From NCBI RefSeq assembly GCF_017315725.1, contig NZ_JAFLRG010000002.1:1364001-1428000 (forward strand): a stretch of DNA of 64,000 bases, written 5' to 3'. Below the pieces are notes generated by a model. It saw nothing but the letters and a program-made list of their open reading frames with translations. It ran no database searches and had not been told where the DNA came from. Positions within the stretch are counted from its first letter, which is position 1. Each line of letters starts with the position of its first letter. The stretch comes from Trinickia acidisoli. GTDB taxonomy: Bacteria > Pseudomonadota > Gammaproteobacteria > Burkholderiales > Burkholderiaceae. Both the position numbers and the translations under genes were made by a program. Below are positions 16,422 to 24,320 of this stretch, in pieces.

Positions 16422-17285
16422 CTATGCCTCAAGGAACTGGACGTTGCCTTGATTGCCCGTATAAGAGTCGTCCGACACGGCCTGAGGACCCGTGCCCCCT
16501 TCCGTGTTGTTCGAGCCGACCAGCGTAATGTTCCCGTTGTTATTGCTCTTAACGATCTCGACATGCTGGTCGCCGCCGACGATGCAAACGTCACCCGGCT
16601 TGGCTTGAGACTGGCTGACGGCATGCCAGCCGTCTTGACCCGTCAATTCGCTCGATAGCGTGGCAACACTGGCGGTTTGCTGCGAAGCAGGAATCTCACC
16701 GGATTTCTCCAAGCACGCCGACGTGAAGTTCGCGCAGCATTCCTCGGTCGAAACGCCTTGAGTCATCGGCACCGCTTGATTCTCCATGAGCTGCGCTGCT
16801 GAGGAGCCAACCAACTGATTGGCGATGGTCGCGGCATTGTTTGAACCGCCGGTATAACCGTACGACCCCGTACCGCCACTCAAGCCGCTCAAGCCACCCA
16901 AACTGCTCAAGCCACTGCCGCTCAAGCCGCTCAGTCCACTACCACCCAAACCGCTCAAGCTACCCAGACCGCTCAAGCCGCTGCCGCTCAAACCGCTCAA
17001 ACCACTCAAACCGCTCAAACCGCTCAAACCGCTCAAACCACTGCCGCCCAAACCACCCAATGACGATTGCCCCCCGCTACTGCTCTGTTCGAGCATCTCG
17101 AGCAGCAACACGATGAGCACTTCGTCCATCAGATTCTGCGTACTTGCATCGCTCTGCGAGCTGCTGGAGTTGCTATCGGCAGCATCGCCGAAATCGGTAT
17201 CGCTACCGGAGATCTGGCCGTTCTGACCGGGAAAGAACGAGGAGAAACTCCACGTAGACGCTCCGGTCGGGTTGGTATCGAGCAT
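16422..17285 (-). CDS. Harpin-like protein with C-terminal NlpC/P60-like cysteine peptidase domain
   Basis: 287-residue protein. Residues 1-50 are polar, Gly/Ser/Asp-rich and lack a Sec signal. Residues 50-67 form a hydrophobic amphipathic helix (NLMDEVLIVLLLEMLEQ) like the helix of harpins. Residues 68-about 150 are an imperfect GLS repeat. Residues about 174-287 resemble an NlpC/P60 or CHAP-type peptidase: 'CCANFTSACLEKSG' (candidate nucleophile C184), 'AKPGDVCIVGGDQHVEIV' (candidate H241), and 'ITLVGSNN' (candidate third residue near N259-N260). Harpins are T3SS-secreted, heat-stable, Gly-rich proteins, some with a second enzymatic domain (HrpW with pectate lyase). ATG 17285 is chosen for the ribosome-binding site GAGGAA 6 bp upstream. 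A degenerate PIP box lies about 100-160 bp upstream. Confidence 0.7.
   Translation of the reverse strand: MLDTNPTGASTWSFSSFFPGQNGQISGSDTDFGDAADSNSSSSQSDASTQNLMDEVLIVLLLEMLEQSSSGGQSSLGGLGGSGLSGLSGLSGLSGLSGLSGSGLSGLGSLSGLGGSGLSGLSGSGLSSLGGLSGLSGGTGSYGYTGGSNNAATIANQLVGSSAAQLMENQAVPMTQGVSTEECCANFTSACLEKSGEIPASQQTASVATLSSELTGQDGWHAVSQSQAKPGDVCIVGGDQHVEIVKSNNNGNITLVGSNNTEGGTGPQAVSDDSYTGNQGNVQFLEA
16880..17062 (-). repeat. 9-bp tandem repeat coding for Gly-Leu-Ser units
   Basis: On the minus strand the unit is close to AGCGGTTTG, giving GLS/SGL tripeptides, interrupted by GGSG. Several neighbouring copies are identical at the DNA level (for example around 16986-17040), so copy number may vary between strains without changing frame. 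Confidence 0.8.
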
Positions 17286-17382
17286 GACGGTTTCCTCAGA
17301 CGGTTTGAGGTTGATGACCACCGCACGGCTCGCCGCATATCTTTCCGTGGAGCGGCCTGCGAGCCATACAGCCACGCGAATC

Positions 17383-17445
17383 ACTGTACGGCAGGGCCAC
17401 AAATCCACCTGAACCCGTATGCGTATTGAAATGCGAGAACCCGAA
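17383..17445 (-). promoter_or_regulatory. Degenerate PIP box promoter candidate for the harpin-like gene
   Basis: On the minus strand: TTCGG (17445-17441), 15 bases, TACGC (17425-17421), 32 bases, TACAGT (17388-17383). Each half-site has one mismatch to TTCGC, but the spacer is right and the -10 hexamer is the same as that of the AWR-type gene. The start site would be near 17376, about 90 bases before the ATG. Weaker than the other two and possibly chance. Confidence 0.4.
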
Positions 17446-17477
17446 AAGGCAAAAAGCGCACCGGCGATCGCCGCCTG

Positions 17478-18374
17478 CTACGAGGCAGCGGCAAACGCGG
17501 ACACGAGCGCCTCCTTGAAACTGCGAATGGGACCCACAAGGCGCCCGGACGGCGGCCTATGAACGAGCCAAGACGAAATACACGGCTCGAAATCCGCGAC
17601 CTCCACGTCGCGCAATCGCGTTTGCAGCGGGCTTTCGGCGAAGGCGCGCCGATTGACGACGGTCAATCCGAGGCCACGCGCAACGAGCGATAAGCGCAAG
17701 TCGGAACTCATCGCTTCGATGCCGATCCGCAGCGCAATGCCTTCCCGTTCGAAGCGGCGGCTGACCACGCTGCGAATACCGCAGCCATCATGACTCAGCA
17801 CCCAATCGAAACTCGATAGATGGTGCAGCGTCGCCGGCGATGCCACCACCGCGCTTCTCGGCGCAACGACGACGAGCCGCTGCACGCCGATCGCGAGTCC
17901 GTCGAATTCCAAAGTGGGATCTACGCTTTCCGGTGAACACACAGCCGCAACGTCGATTTCACCGCGGCGCAGCTTCTCCAACAACATATCCGGCCCACCG
18001 ACGATGACACTCGTAGTGAGGTTGGAGAATTCCGTGCGGAGTCGATCGAGCGGCGTACCCATCGCGATTTCCGGCATGCACGGCGTGATCCCCACACGGA
18101 ATTCACCTCTGGATTCTCTCGCCGAAGAAAAGCCGCTCTTGAGATCGTCTAGAACGCCAAGAATCCTGCGTCCGTGTTCATACGTGCGCATCCCTTCAAG
18201 AGTCGGTTTCAGCGGCTTCGACTGTCGATCGAGAAGCGTCGCGCCGAGCGTTTCTTCGAGAGCGCGGATGCGGCGGCTCACACCGGACTGCGTCAGATGC
18301 AACCGCATCGACGCCGCCATTATCGATCCGGCCTCGACGACTGCCAAAAAGGCCTCAAGATCACGGGTATTCAT
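17478..18374 (-). CDS. LysR family transcriptional regulator
   Basis: 298-residue LysR regulator. The N-terminal winged HTH reads 'MNTRDLEAFLAVVEAGSIMA' then 'MRLHLTQSGVSRRIRALEET'; the C-terminal about 200 residues form the periplasmic-binding-like effector domain ('RVGITPCMPEIAMG', 'EIDVAAVCSPESVDPTLEF'). It is monocistronic, with no obvious metabolic partner beside it, and lies between the harpin-like gene and the HrpG-like gene, so it could act on either. The inducer is unknown. Confidence 0.85.
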   Translation of the reverse strand: MNTRDLEAFLAVVEAGSIMAASMRLHLTQSGVSRRIRALEETLGATLLDRQSKPLKPTLEGMRTYEHGRRILGVLDDLKSGFSSARESRGEFRVGITPCMPEIAMGTPLDRLRTEFSNLTTSVIVGGPDMLLEKLRRGEIDVAAVCSPESVDPTLEFDGLAIGVQRLVVVAPRSAVVASPATLHHLSSFDWVLSHDGCGIRSVVSRRFEREGIALRIGIEAMSSDLRLSLVARGLGLTVVNRRAFAESPLQTRLRDVEVADFEPCISSWLVHRPPSGRLVGPIRSFKEALVSAFAAAS

Positions 18375-18948
18375 GCCAACTCCGCATGTTGATATGCCAA
18401 TCGCTCACTTGAATCATGTTCGATCCGGCATAGAATTGTGAAGCGGTTTGCGCGCGTTGAATATGCATGGAAACGCGCGTTGGACCGACGCATAAAGTAG
18501 CTGCCGATAGCGGTGACTTAAGTAGCGAGCACGTTCAGGTTGACATCGGTAAGCGATCCCCCTGACACCAGACGGATCCGCGCTTGCTGCGAAAACCCCG
18601 ATGCGCCGCGTGATTCCGGCCGGCAATCGGAACCCACACGCGGCGATAGTCATTGAAAAATCATGTGGGGAAGCGGCGATCGAGCGAGCGGCGGGCAAAC
18701 AGTGCAAAAAATCGGCTCGCCGACGCCAAACGACGACGCCTGCTCCTTTCCGCTTATTCACCTTGCAATACGCGATCGATGCGATATGCGCGCCGTACCC
18801 GCCGTACGGCGTCGCATTGCAATGCTGCTCCAGCGGCAAGTGGCTGGCGTAGCGATAGGTGCGGAGCCGTAAACGACGGTACCGCAATCGCACCTGATGC
18901 CAGAAGCGTCGCGGTGCGTTCTTACACGTGGTTCCGAAGGAAAAGAAA
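18375..18948. other. 574-bp intergenic region between divergent regulators
   Basis: Promoter region for the LysR gene (leftward) and the HrpG-like gene (rightward). Open frames exist on both strands but lack ribosome-binding sites, and one (minus strand, 18414-19067) overlaps the HrpG-like coding region. I see no PIP box, RNA gene or clear palindrome. Confidence 0.5.
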
Positions 18949-19836
18949 ATGAAGATCGCCATCAAATCCAGAGGCCTGGACCTCGTCGCAGTAATCAAAC
19001 GTTGCTTGGAAGCGGAAGGCGCGGTGTGTCGTCGCTTCGGCGATGACCTCGCACTGTTGCGGGGCATCGTCCGCGACGATTACGACGCCATCCTCATCGA
19101 CGCCGAGGCCGGCGCTCAGTCGCTGCAATCCATCGCTGCACGGCGCGCGAGTCGAGGCGAAAAGCGTGCACCGCTCGTCGTCATCAACGCCGCCCCGGAC
19201 CGCGAAAACGTCGCCCGCCTGCTCGAGGCAGGCGCAGACGACGTGGTATTCGCCCCGGTCGACGCACGCGACCTCTCTTCGCGCCTCTACCTAGCGCAAT
19301 TGCGCGTCAATGCGCATCGGTCGAATACGCTCAACGTCACGACGCTCGGGGAGTACCGGCTCGATAAGCAAACCTGCACCGCGCAAGTAGGCGGCGATCG
19401 GGTAAGCCTGACAGCGCGCGAATTCGCGATCGCGTGGCTGCTGTTCTCTTATCCCGGCGAGTACCTCAGCCGCCAACATATCGCCAAGGCGATATGGAGC
19501 GCGTCCGAGGACATAGTCGGGCGAACGCTCGAGCAGCACATCTATAGGCTGCGCCAAAAGCTTCGGCTCAACGGTGCCCTAGGCGTGACGCTGCGCACCC
19601 TATACGGCTACGGCTACCGTATCGAGTGCTCCGCCGCGCCCCTCGCGCAAGCACACCCAGCAACGACAACGGCAATCGCGCGCAGCCAACCTTGGACGCC
19701 ACGCTCCACACCCGTCGCGAAGAACAACCACGGCAGCATGCCTGTGCCTGCGCAGAGCGTTGCCGACGCGACCGAATCCGTCGGCAATACGAATGCCGGC
19801 GCTCAGGACAGCGAGGATTTGTGCACGTGCAGGTGA
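18949..19836 (+). CDS. HrpG-like OmpR-family response regulator with atypical receiver
   Basis: 295-residue regulator. Receiver-like domain 1-120: strand 3 ends 'YDAILIDAE', giving D51 at the phosphoacceptor position, but the acidic pair after strand 1 is absent (MKIAIKSRG), the Ser/Thr after strand 4 is replaced ('PLVVINAAPD') and the Lys-Pro of strand 5 is 'VVFAPVDARDL'. Winged helix about 130-225: 'VSLTAREFAIAWLLFSYPGE', 'LEQHIYRLRQKL', 'LRTLYGYGYRIE'. The tail (about 230-295) is polar. In Ralstonia and Xanthomonas, HrpG tops the cascade that turns on the AraC-type PIP-box activator; position at the island edge and architecture fit that role. ATG 18949 follows GAAGGA. It could instead be another OmpR-type regulator. 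Confidence 0.65.
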   Translation: MKIAIKSRGLDLVAVIKRCLEAEGAVCRRFGDDLALLRGIVRDDYDAILIDAEAGAQSLQSIAARRASRGEKRAPLVVINAAPDRENVARLLEAGADDVVFAPVDARDLSSRLYLAQLRVNAHRSNTLNVTTLGEYRLDKQTCTAQVGGDRVSLTAREFAIAWLLFSYPGEYLSRQHIAKAIWSASEDIVGRTLEQHIYRLRQKLRLNGALGVTLRTLYGYGYRIECSAAPLAQAHPATTTAIARSQPWTPRSTPVAKNNHGSMPVPAQSVADATESVGNTNAGAQDSEDLCTCR

Positions 19837-20265
19837 GCCGTGCTCCCGACGCTAAGGATCTGGCACTTCCATTACTTTTATCTCAGTTGAATGTATCCGC
19901 GAATTTTCAAGCAACTCATTTTTTTAGGTCGAGCAAAAAATTTAAATCCACCGCATAAAACTAATTTTATTTGAGCGCGGTATTCCCTCGCGGCGCCTAA
20001 ACGATTTCACTTTCGGACCCTATTCTTGTGAATCGTCGCATAGGTGCCATGCGTACGTGTCATGCGTATGCGCTACTGCGCATCGTGGCAGACGTTCGTC
20101 GTGCTGTCTCTCACGAAAGGTACTTCCCAATATGTGAATCGATCGATGAGAGTCGAGTCGCCGGCAAACGTTTGCTTCGTTTCTTGCTCCTCCACAGTGC
20201 ACTTCGTTATCCCGTGCTAAGGTACGCATTGCCGCTTGATTTAAATTGAATTACCTCTTAGCAAC
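19837..20265. other. 429-bp AT-richer intergenic region
   Basis: Between the HrpG-like gene and the YigZ gene. The part at about 19915-19975 is much richer in A and T than its surroundings (A- and T-runs around TTTAAATCC and TAATTTTATTTG). No gene, repeat or strong hairpin is apparent. It marks the edge of the T3SS-related block and may hold promoters. Confidence 0.5.
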
Positions 20266-20871
20266 GTGACACACACTCTTTCAACCACCGTATCCGTCTC
20301 AATCGAAATCCGCAAAAGCCGCTTCATCGCGTATGCAATGCCCGTGGCCGATCGCGATGCCGCGATGCAGGAATTGCGACGTCTGCGCGAAGCGCACCCT
20401 GGCGCCACGCATGTGTGCTGGGCCTTGCTCGCGGGCGGGCAATCGGGCATGTCCGACGACGGCGAACCTTCGGGTACCGCGGGACGGCCGATTCTCGAAG
20501 TGCTGCGCCACCACGATCTCGACGGGGTATTGGCGGCAGTGGTGCGGTATTACGGGGGCGTGAAGCTCGGCGCTGGGGGCTTGGTGCGCGCCTATACGGA
20601 AGCGATCGCGAGCGCGCTTCAACATGCCGAGCGTGTCGAGCGGGTAGCACAGACCCAACTCACGATCGAAATCGACTACCCCGACGAAGCGCGCGTACGG
20701 CGATGGATCGAACAGGAACGGGCCGAGCTCGCCGGCAGTGAGTATGGGTTATCGGTGCGGCTCGTGTTGCGCATGCCGGCAACGATGCGCGACAGCGCCC
20801 GAGATGCGCTGCGCGATGCGACCCAAGGACGCGCGCGTTTCGTCGACCCCGAAGGCGACGCAGCCGATTAG
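20266..20871 (+). CDS. yigZ: YigZ/IMPACT family protein
   Basis: 201-residue member of the UPF0029/IMPACT family. Signature residues: 'IEIRKSRFIAYAMPVADRDA', 'HVCWALLAG', 'SDDGEPSGTAGRPILEVL', and 'VVRYYGGVKLGAGGLVRAYT'. The C-terminal about 70 residues are the DUF1949 part. Bacterial members are widely conserved; in eukaryotes IMPACT modulates GCN2 and translation control. The biochemical role in bacteria is unclear. The start is GTG at 20266; no strong ribosome-binding site is seen. Length is typical. Confidence 0.9.
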   Translation: MTHTLSTTVSVSIEIRKSRFIAYAMPVADRDAAMQELRRLREAHPGATHVCWALLAGGQSGMSDDGEPSGTAGRPILEVLRHHDLDGVLAAVVRYYGGVKLGAGGLVRAYTEAIASALQHAERVERVAQTQLTIEIDYPDEARVRRWIEQERAELAGSEYGLSVRLVLRMPATMRDSARDALRDATQGRARFVDPEGDAAD

Positions 20872-20895
20872 GCCAACCAACGCGCGCGGGCCGCG

Positions 20896-21636
20896 CTATT
20901 GAGCGCTGCGCTTATACGCTTCGAGTTCCGCCGTGTAGCGTTCGTTGCGAACCCCGTTGCTGCCGTAGTATTCCTCGACCGATTTCACCCAACGCCCCAC
21001 CTCCGGCACATACCAGAAGGCCTTGTAGGTCTGCCCTGCCACCGCCTGGGGTATGACGCGGTGCGCTTGCGTGACCATCGTGGTCGTACCCGGCGAAGCC
21101 TGCGCTGCTTGAACAACGGTATTCATTGACGCCAGCTCTCCGCGCCATTGACCTTCGGCTTCGATTTTCAGGGCGTGGAACGTGCCGGCCGGCACCGTGA
21201 CGTCCTCGAACCCGACGACCTTGTATTTCGTCGTCCATGTTTCCGAACTCAAGCGGGGATTCGGATGCGGTTCGGTGTATTGCACTTCCCAATGCTTGCC
21301 GGCCGTCAAAGGAAACGCCAGCGGCCGATTGACGACGACTTCGTTGCCATCGAACTCGCGCGTGCGCCCCCAATCCGAATCAGTGATCGCTTCGTGCCCG
21401 TTTTGCGCGGAGCCGGCTTGCTTCGCCGTGAAATAGATGTGCGAATCGGTCACGCGTTGGATGGTCAGTTCGTCGTGCGTCTGGGTCCAGCCGGACGGTC
21501 CTTTTTCGACGGTATCGGCGTATGTCCAAGAGTCGCCTTCTTTCAGCGACGGCGCGTCGATCGATTGCGCCATCGCCGCATACGGCGCATTACAAGCGGC
21601 GAGCACGAGCGCTACCGCCAAAGCTTTCATTTTCAT
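20896..21636 (-). CDS. Secreted protein of unknown function
   Basis: 246-residue exported protein. It opens with a signal peptide (MKMKALAVALVLAACNAPYA); cleavage could be by signal peptidase I after 'YAAMA', or the LAAC stretch could act as a lipobox with lipidation of Cys15. The mature part is beta-rich with repeated strands such as 'DSWTYADTVEKGPSGWTQTH' and 'YKVVGFEDVTVPAGTFHALK', a pattern seen in DUF3108-like or LolA-like periplasmic folds; I do not assign a family. 'FWYVPEVGRWVKSVEEYYGS' near the end is also typical of such domains. It is convergent with yigZ (24 bp between stops) and monocistronic. Confidence 0.7.
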   Translation of the reverse strand: MKMKALAVALVLAACNAPYAAMAQSIDAPSLKEGDSWTYADTVEKGPSGWTQTHDELTIQRVTDSHIYFTAKQAGSAQNGHEAITDSDWGRTREFDGNEVVVNRPLAFPLTAGKHWEVQYTEPHPNPRLSSETWTTKYKVVGFEDVTVPAGTFHALKIEAEGQWRGELASMNTVVQAAQASPGTTTMVTQAHRVIPQAVAGQTYKAFWYVPEVGRWVKSVEEYYGSNGVRNERYTAELEAYKRSAQ

Positions 21637-22012
21637 TTTTCACGGTCCCGGAAGTGTGGCGCCGTTGATTTTACCCATATCGACGACGGTACCGAACGAC
21701 GCGCGAGTGCCCGAAACCCCCACTAGCCGGGAGGTCTGACTCGATTCGAGCCGCTGACCGACGCTTCGGCCAAGGTCGATCGGATGAATTGAGCGTAAAA
21801 ACGGACTCCTTTCGTGCAATTGCTTTGACACCGGCGGGTCTACACTGCTTTCCATGGAGCAAGACATCGACTCCATCCACGTGGCCCTCGCGAAGCGACG
21901 TGGCGTAAGACGGTTTAACTCAGTAGCTGGACAGCAATTGTTGGAATTCCTCTCAGCAGTCAGGGTTATCGCTGATAGGTTTCAGAAACCGGGGTTCGGG
22001 CAGGGCGTTGTG

Positions 22013-22215
22013 GCAGTTCGAAGTACCTAGCAGTTCGAAGTAAGTACCTCGCAGTAAGCAGTAAGTACCTAGCAGTAAGCACCTAGCAGTGACGAGTACC
22101 TGATGGGCAGTACCGCAGTTGAGTGCGCAGTACCCGCAGCACCAGCAGCACCACCTCGGAATAGCAGTACCTAGCAGTTGCAGCACCCCTGGTAGTAGAA
22201 GCACCCTAGCAGTAG
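22013..22215. repeat. Degenerate tandem repeat of AAGTACCTAGCAGT units
   Basis: Irregular repetition of words GTACCTAGCAGT, AAGTAAGTACCT and AGCAGTA with decaying copies toward the right end (GCAGTACCCGCAGCACC, then CCTAGCAGTAGC). Unit length drifts between about 12 and 20 bases. It is neither a CRISPR array (no constant spacers) nor a known dispersed element I recognise. It sits downstream of the diguanylate cyclase gene and upstream of the secreted-protein gene. Confidence 0.7.
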
Positions 22216-22244
22216 CTTCACCTCACCTCGAAGTTGCAGTAGAC

Positions 22245-22273
22245 GGGCCCTGCCTCTTCCCTGGGTAGGGCCC
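22245..22273 (-). terminator. Hairpin downstream of the diguanylate cyclase gene
   Basis: Perfect inverted repeat GGGCCCT (22245-22251) and AGGGCCC (22267-22273) with a 15-base loop, 29 bp after the minus-strand stop. There is no T-run, so a terminator role is only plausible. Confidence 0.35.
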
Positions 22274-22302
22274 TTCGCTTTACTGCGTGCATGGCGCCCC
22301 GC

Positions 22303-23478
22303 TCAACCCAGTTGCTCGAGCCGTTCGTTGGACGCTCCGTCCGACGATGCCACCACGACACAATCGCGACCCAAGGCCTTTGCCGTATAAAGCGCAGCAT
22401 CGGCTCGCGCCAGGACACGTGCGAGCGTATCTCCGGCGCCGAATTCATCCACACCTGCGCTGAACGTATAAGGCGTTTGACCGCAGGGGCGTGCCGCGAT
22501 CGCCGCGCGCAAACTATTGGTCAATTGCAAGGCTTGCGCCTCGCGCGTTGCCGGAAACAGCAATGCGAACTCCTCGCCACCGAGACGACCGAAGAGGTCG
22601 CCGGGGCGCAGCGAGCGCGACACTGTCGAGGCGAAATGCACCAACGCCCGATCGCCGGCCGCATGACCGTAGCGATCATTGACCGCTTTGAAGTTGTCGA
22701 GATCCACTATCGCCAGGGCAAGCGGCGCACCGCTCGCATGCGCCGCCGCGACCGACGCCTCCGCCCGCTCCATGAACGCGCGCCGAATAAGCGTTCCAGT
22801 GAGTTCATCGATCGTCGCCAACCGCTCCATGCGTTCGGCCAGCCGATCGTGCGCCAGCATGACCATCGCAATCGACAAGAACGGAAAGCTCAGGATGCCG
22901 AGGCCCAAAAACGCAATGTTCAGAGGAGAGGGATCGAGAAAGACCACTTGATGATTCCATCCGACACCGTAGGCGATCGAACGGGCCACGTGCAGCAGCG
23001 CTCCGGCGAATGCGGCAATCGCGAGAAAGTAGTAGCTGTATTTCGGGCGCTGCGGCGGCCGATATCGCAACGCTGCCCACCCTATCGCAGCGCGCACATA
23101 GGCGAAGTAAGCCGAGCTGACGACTACGCTGTCATCGGGGCTGGGTTTGACGTAAATGAAGTAGAGCACCGCGAGGTAGACAGCGACGGACGCTGCGTAC
23201 TCGATGGCCGATGCCCGCGGCCTTCCGAAAAACTCGCGCACGCCTTCCAGAATGAGCAAGCTCGCGAACAAGAACAGGCAGTGCGCTACGGACAAGCCGA
23301 GCCACAGCGGCACACGCGGGCCTACCAGCACCAGCAAGATCGCAACGGAAAAGATGCCGTAGGCTGCACACCAGCGCGGCACGCCGCGCACGTTCGCGCG
23401 CAGCAGCGAGCCAAGCACGGCGGCGCTCATCACGCACGACATGAGCGCAATGCCGAGAAGCGCGACAGTGCTGGGCAT
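22303..23478 (-). CDS. Membrane-bound diguanylate cyclase (GGDEF)
   Basis: 391-residue inner-membrane protein. The N-terminal half (1-about 210) has six to seven hydrophobic segments, with no recognised sensor domain. The C-terminal GGDEF domain runs from about 220 to 380: 'ATIDELTGTLIRRAFMERAE', 'IVDLDNFKAVNDRYGHAAGD', then the active-site loop GGEEF. An RPGD sequence five residues before it is an RxxD inhibitory site, so product feedback is expected. It makes cyclic di-GMP from two GTP, affecting motility and biofilm. It is transcribed alone. Confidence 0.9.
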   Translation of the reverse strand: MPSTVALLGIALMSCVMSAAVLGSLLRANVRGVPRWCAAYGIFSVAILLVLVGPRVPLWLGLSVAHCLFLFASLLILEGVREFFGRPRASAIEYAASVAVYLAVLYFIYVKPSPDDSVVVSSAYFAYVRAAIGWAALRYRPPQRPKYSYYFLAIAAFAGALLHVARSIAYGVGWNHQVVFLDPSPLNIAFLGLGILSFPFLSIAMVMLAHDRLAERMERLATIDELTGTLIRRAFMERAEASVAAAHASGAPLALAIVDLDNFKAVNDRYGHAAGDRALVHFASTVSRSLRPGDLFGRLGGEEFALLFPATREAQALQLTNSLRAAIAARPCGQTPYTFSAGVDEFGAGDTLARVLARADAALYTAKALGRDCVVVASSDGASNERLEQLG

Positions 23479-23659
23479 GGTTGAAAATCGCTTTCTTCTG
23501 AATTAATGGGCATGGGGTAAGACAGCCCCGTGCGTAGCCACGGCCAGCTCCCCGTAATGCGGCATATCGTAACGCACTCCGCGGGACTGACTGAATATGT
23601 GTTGCGAAGCAACACATATCGTGTGCGGCGCGGTGTCGCGTGACGCACCATGAAAAGCC

Positions 23660-24154
23660 TCATTCCGTGTGCGCGCCGAGGGCCGTGGCGACAGGCGCGC
23701 TTGCTTCGAATTTCGCTCTGCGCGTCGAAAAGAATGTCCGGACGTTGCGCACGTTGGACGCCTGCGTAAAGAGCCGTCGCGCAAATTCATCATATGAACG
23801 CACGCCCGGCAACTCGACGATCACGATGAAGTCGGGCCCGGGCGACACGCGATAACACTGCGTCACGGCCGGCTCCGCACACACATATCCCTCGAATGCG
23901 TCGAAATCCTCGGCCGCCTGACGATCGAGACTGACCTCGATGACAGCCGTGACCATCGGCGCGATCTTCGAAAGATCGACGACGGCGATTTCACGCGCGA
24001 TGAGCCCCGCTTCCTTGAGCTTGCGGACTCGACGCAAACAGGTAGGCGCCGATGCGAGCGCCCTTTGCGCCAGATCGAGGTTCGATAGCGAGGCATCGGT
24101 TTGCAGAATCGCCAAGATCCGCAGGTCGAGATCGTCCAGTTCGAATTCCGGCAT
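23660..24154 (-). CDS. Lrp/AsnC family transcriptional regulator
   Basis: 164-residue Lrp-type regulator. The HTH is at the N-terminus ('FELDDLDLRILAILQTDASL' then 'LAQRALASAPTCLRRVRKLK'); the C-terminal RAM/ligand domain is visible as 'VTAVIEVSLDRQAAEDFDAF' and 'VTQCYRVSPGPDFIVIVELP'. It is divergent from glmS across a 166-bp AT-rich gap carrying two matching palindromes, so it likely represses itself and controls glmS. The ligand is probably an amino acid, possibly glutamine given the partner; this is inference. Confidence 0.9.
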   Translation of the reverse strand: MPEFELDDLDLRILAILQTDASLSNLDLAQRALASAPTCLRRVRKLKEAGLIAREIAVVDLSKIAPMVTAVIEVSLDRQAAEDFDAFEGYVCAEPAVTQCYRVSPGPDFIVIVELPGVRSYDEFARRLFTQASNVRNVRTFFSTRRAKFEASAPVATALGAHTE

Positions 24155-24181
24155 GCCAAGCCCCTTCGTTGCGACCTTAAG

Positions 24182-24196
24182 TGAAATTTAATTTCA
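24182..24196. promoter_or_regulatory. Palindromic operator 1 (TGAAAT-N3-ATTTCA)
   Basis: Perfect 15-bp palindrome with centre TTA, 28 bp upstream of the Lrp-family gene. The size and AT content fit an Lrp/AsnC recognition site. An identical-format copy lies at 24241. Confidence 0.65.
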
Positions 24197-24240
24197 TATT
24201 CAATTTTACTTCATCATCTATTTCATTCGCACGTATTTTT

Positions 24241-24255
24241 TGAAATAACATTTCA
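24241..24255. promoter_or_regulatory. Palindromic operator 2 (TGAAAT-N3-ATTTCA)
   Basis: Same arms as the site at 24182 with centre AAC; the centres are 59 bp apart. Located 66 bp before the glmS start. Paired sites of this kind are usual for octameric Lrp-family regulators. Confidence 0.65.
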
Positions 24256-24320
24256 CAAGCTTACCCATACGATGGCCGCCATGGACCCGCGATACGGGTC
24301 GTCCAATGGAGAAACGAAAA

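Larger units (their letters stand above)
21637..22302. other. 666-bp intergenic region holding a degenerate repeat patch
   Basis: No credible gene. The right half (22013-22215) is the repeat described separately. A frame read across it on the minus strand gives a Cys/Leu-rich low-complexity peptide that I reject as coding. Confidence 0.6.

Noticed and set aside
18414..19067. 217-codon frame on the minus strand between the regulators
   Set aside because: Overlaps the HrpG-like coding region and has no ribosome-binding site or family-like sequence.
21953..22204. 83-codon minus-strand frame, Cys/Leu-rich
   Set aside because: Reads through the degenerate repeat; periodic peptide reflects the DNA repeat, not coding selection.
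21990..22220. Repeat patch considered as a CRISPR array
   Set aside because: Units vary in length and sequence, there are no regular unique spacers, and no cas genes are nearby.
22291..23484. 397-codon open frame opposite the diguanylate cyclase
   Set aside because: Complete antisense overlap with a clear GGDEF gene and Arg-rich composition.
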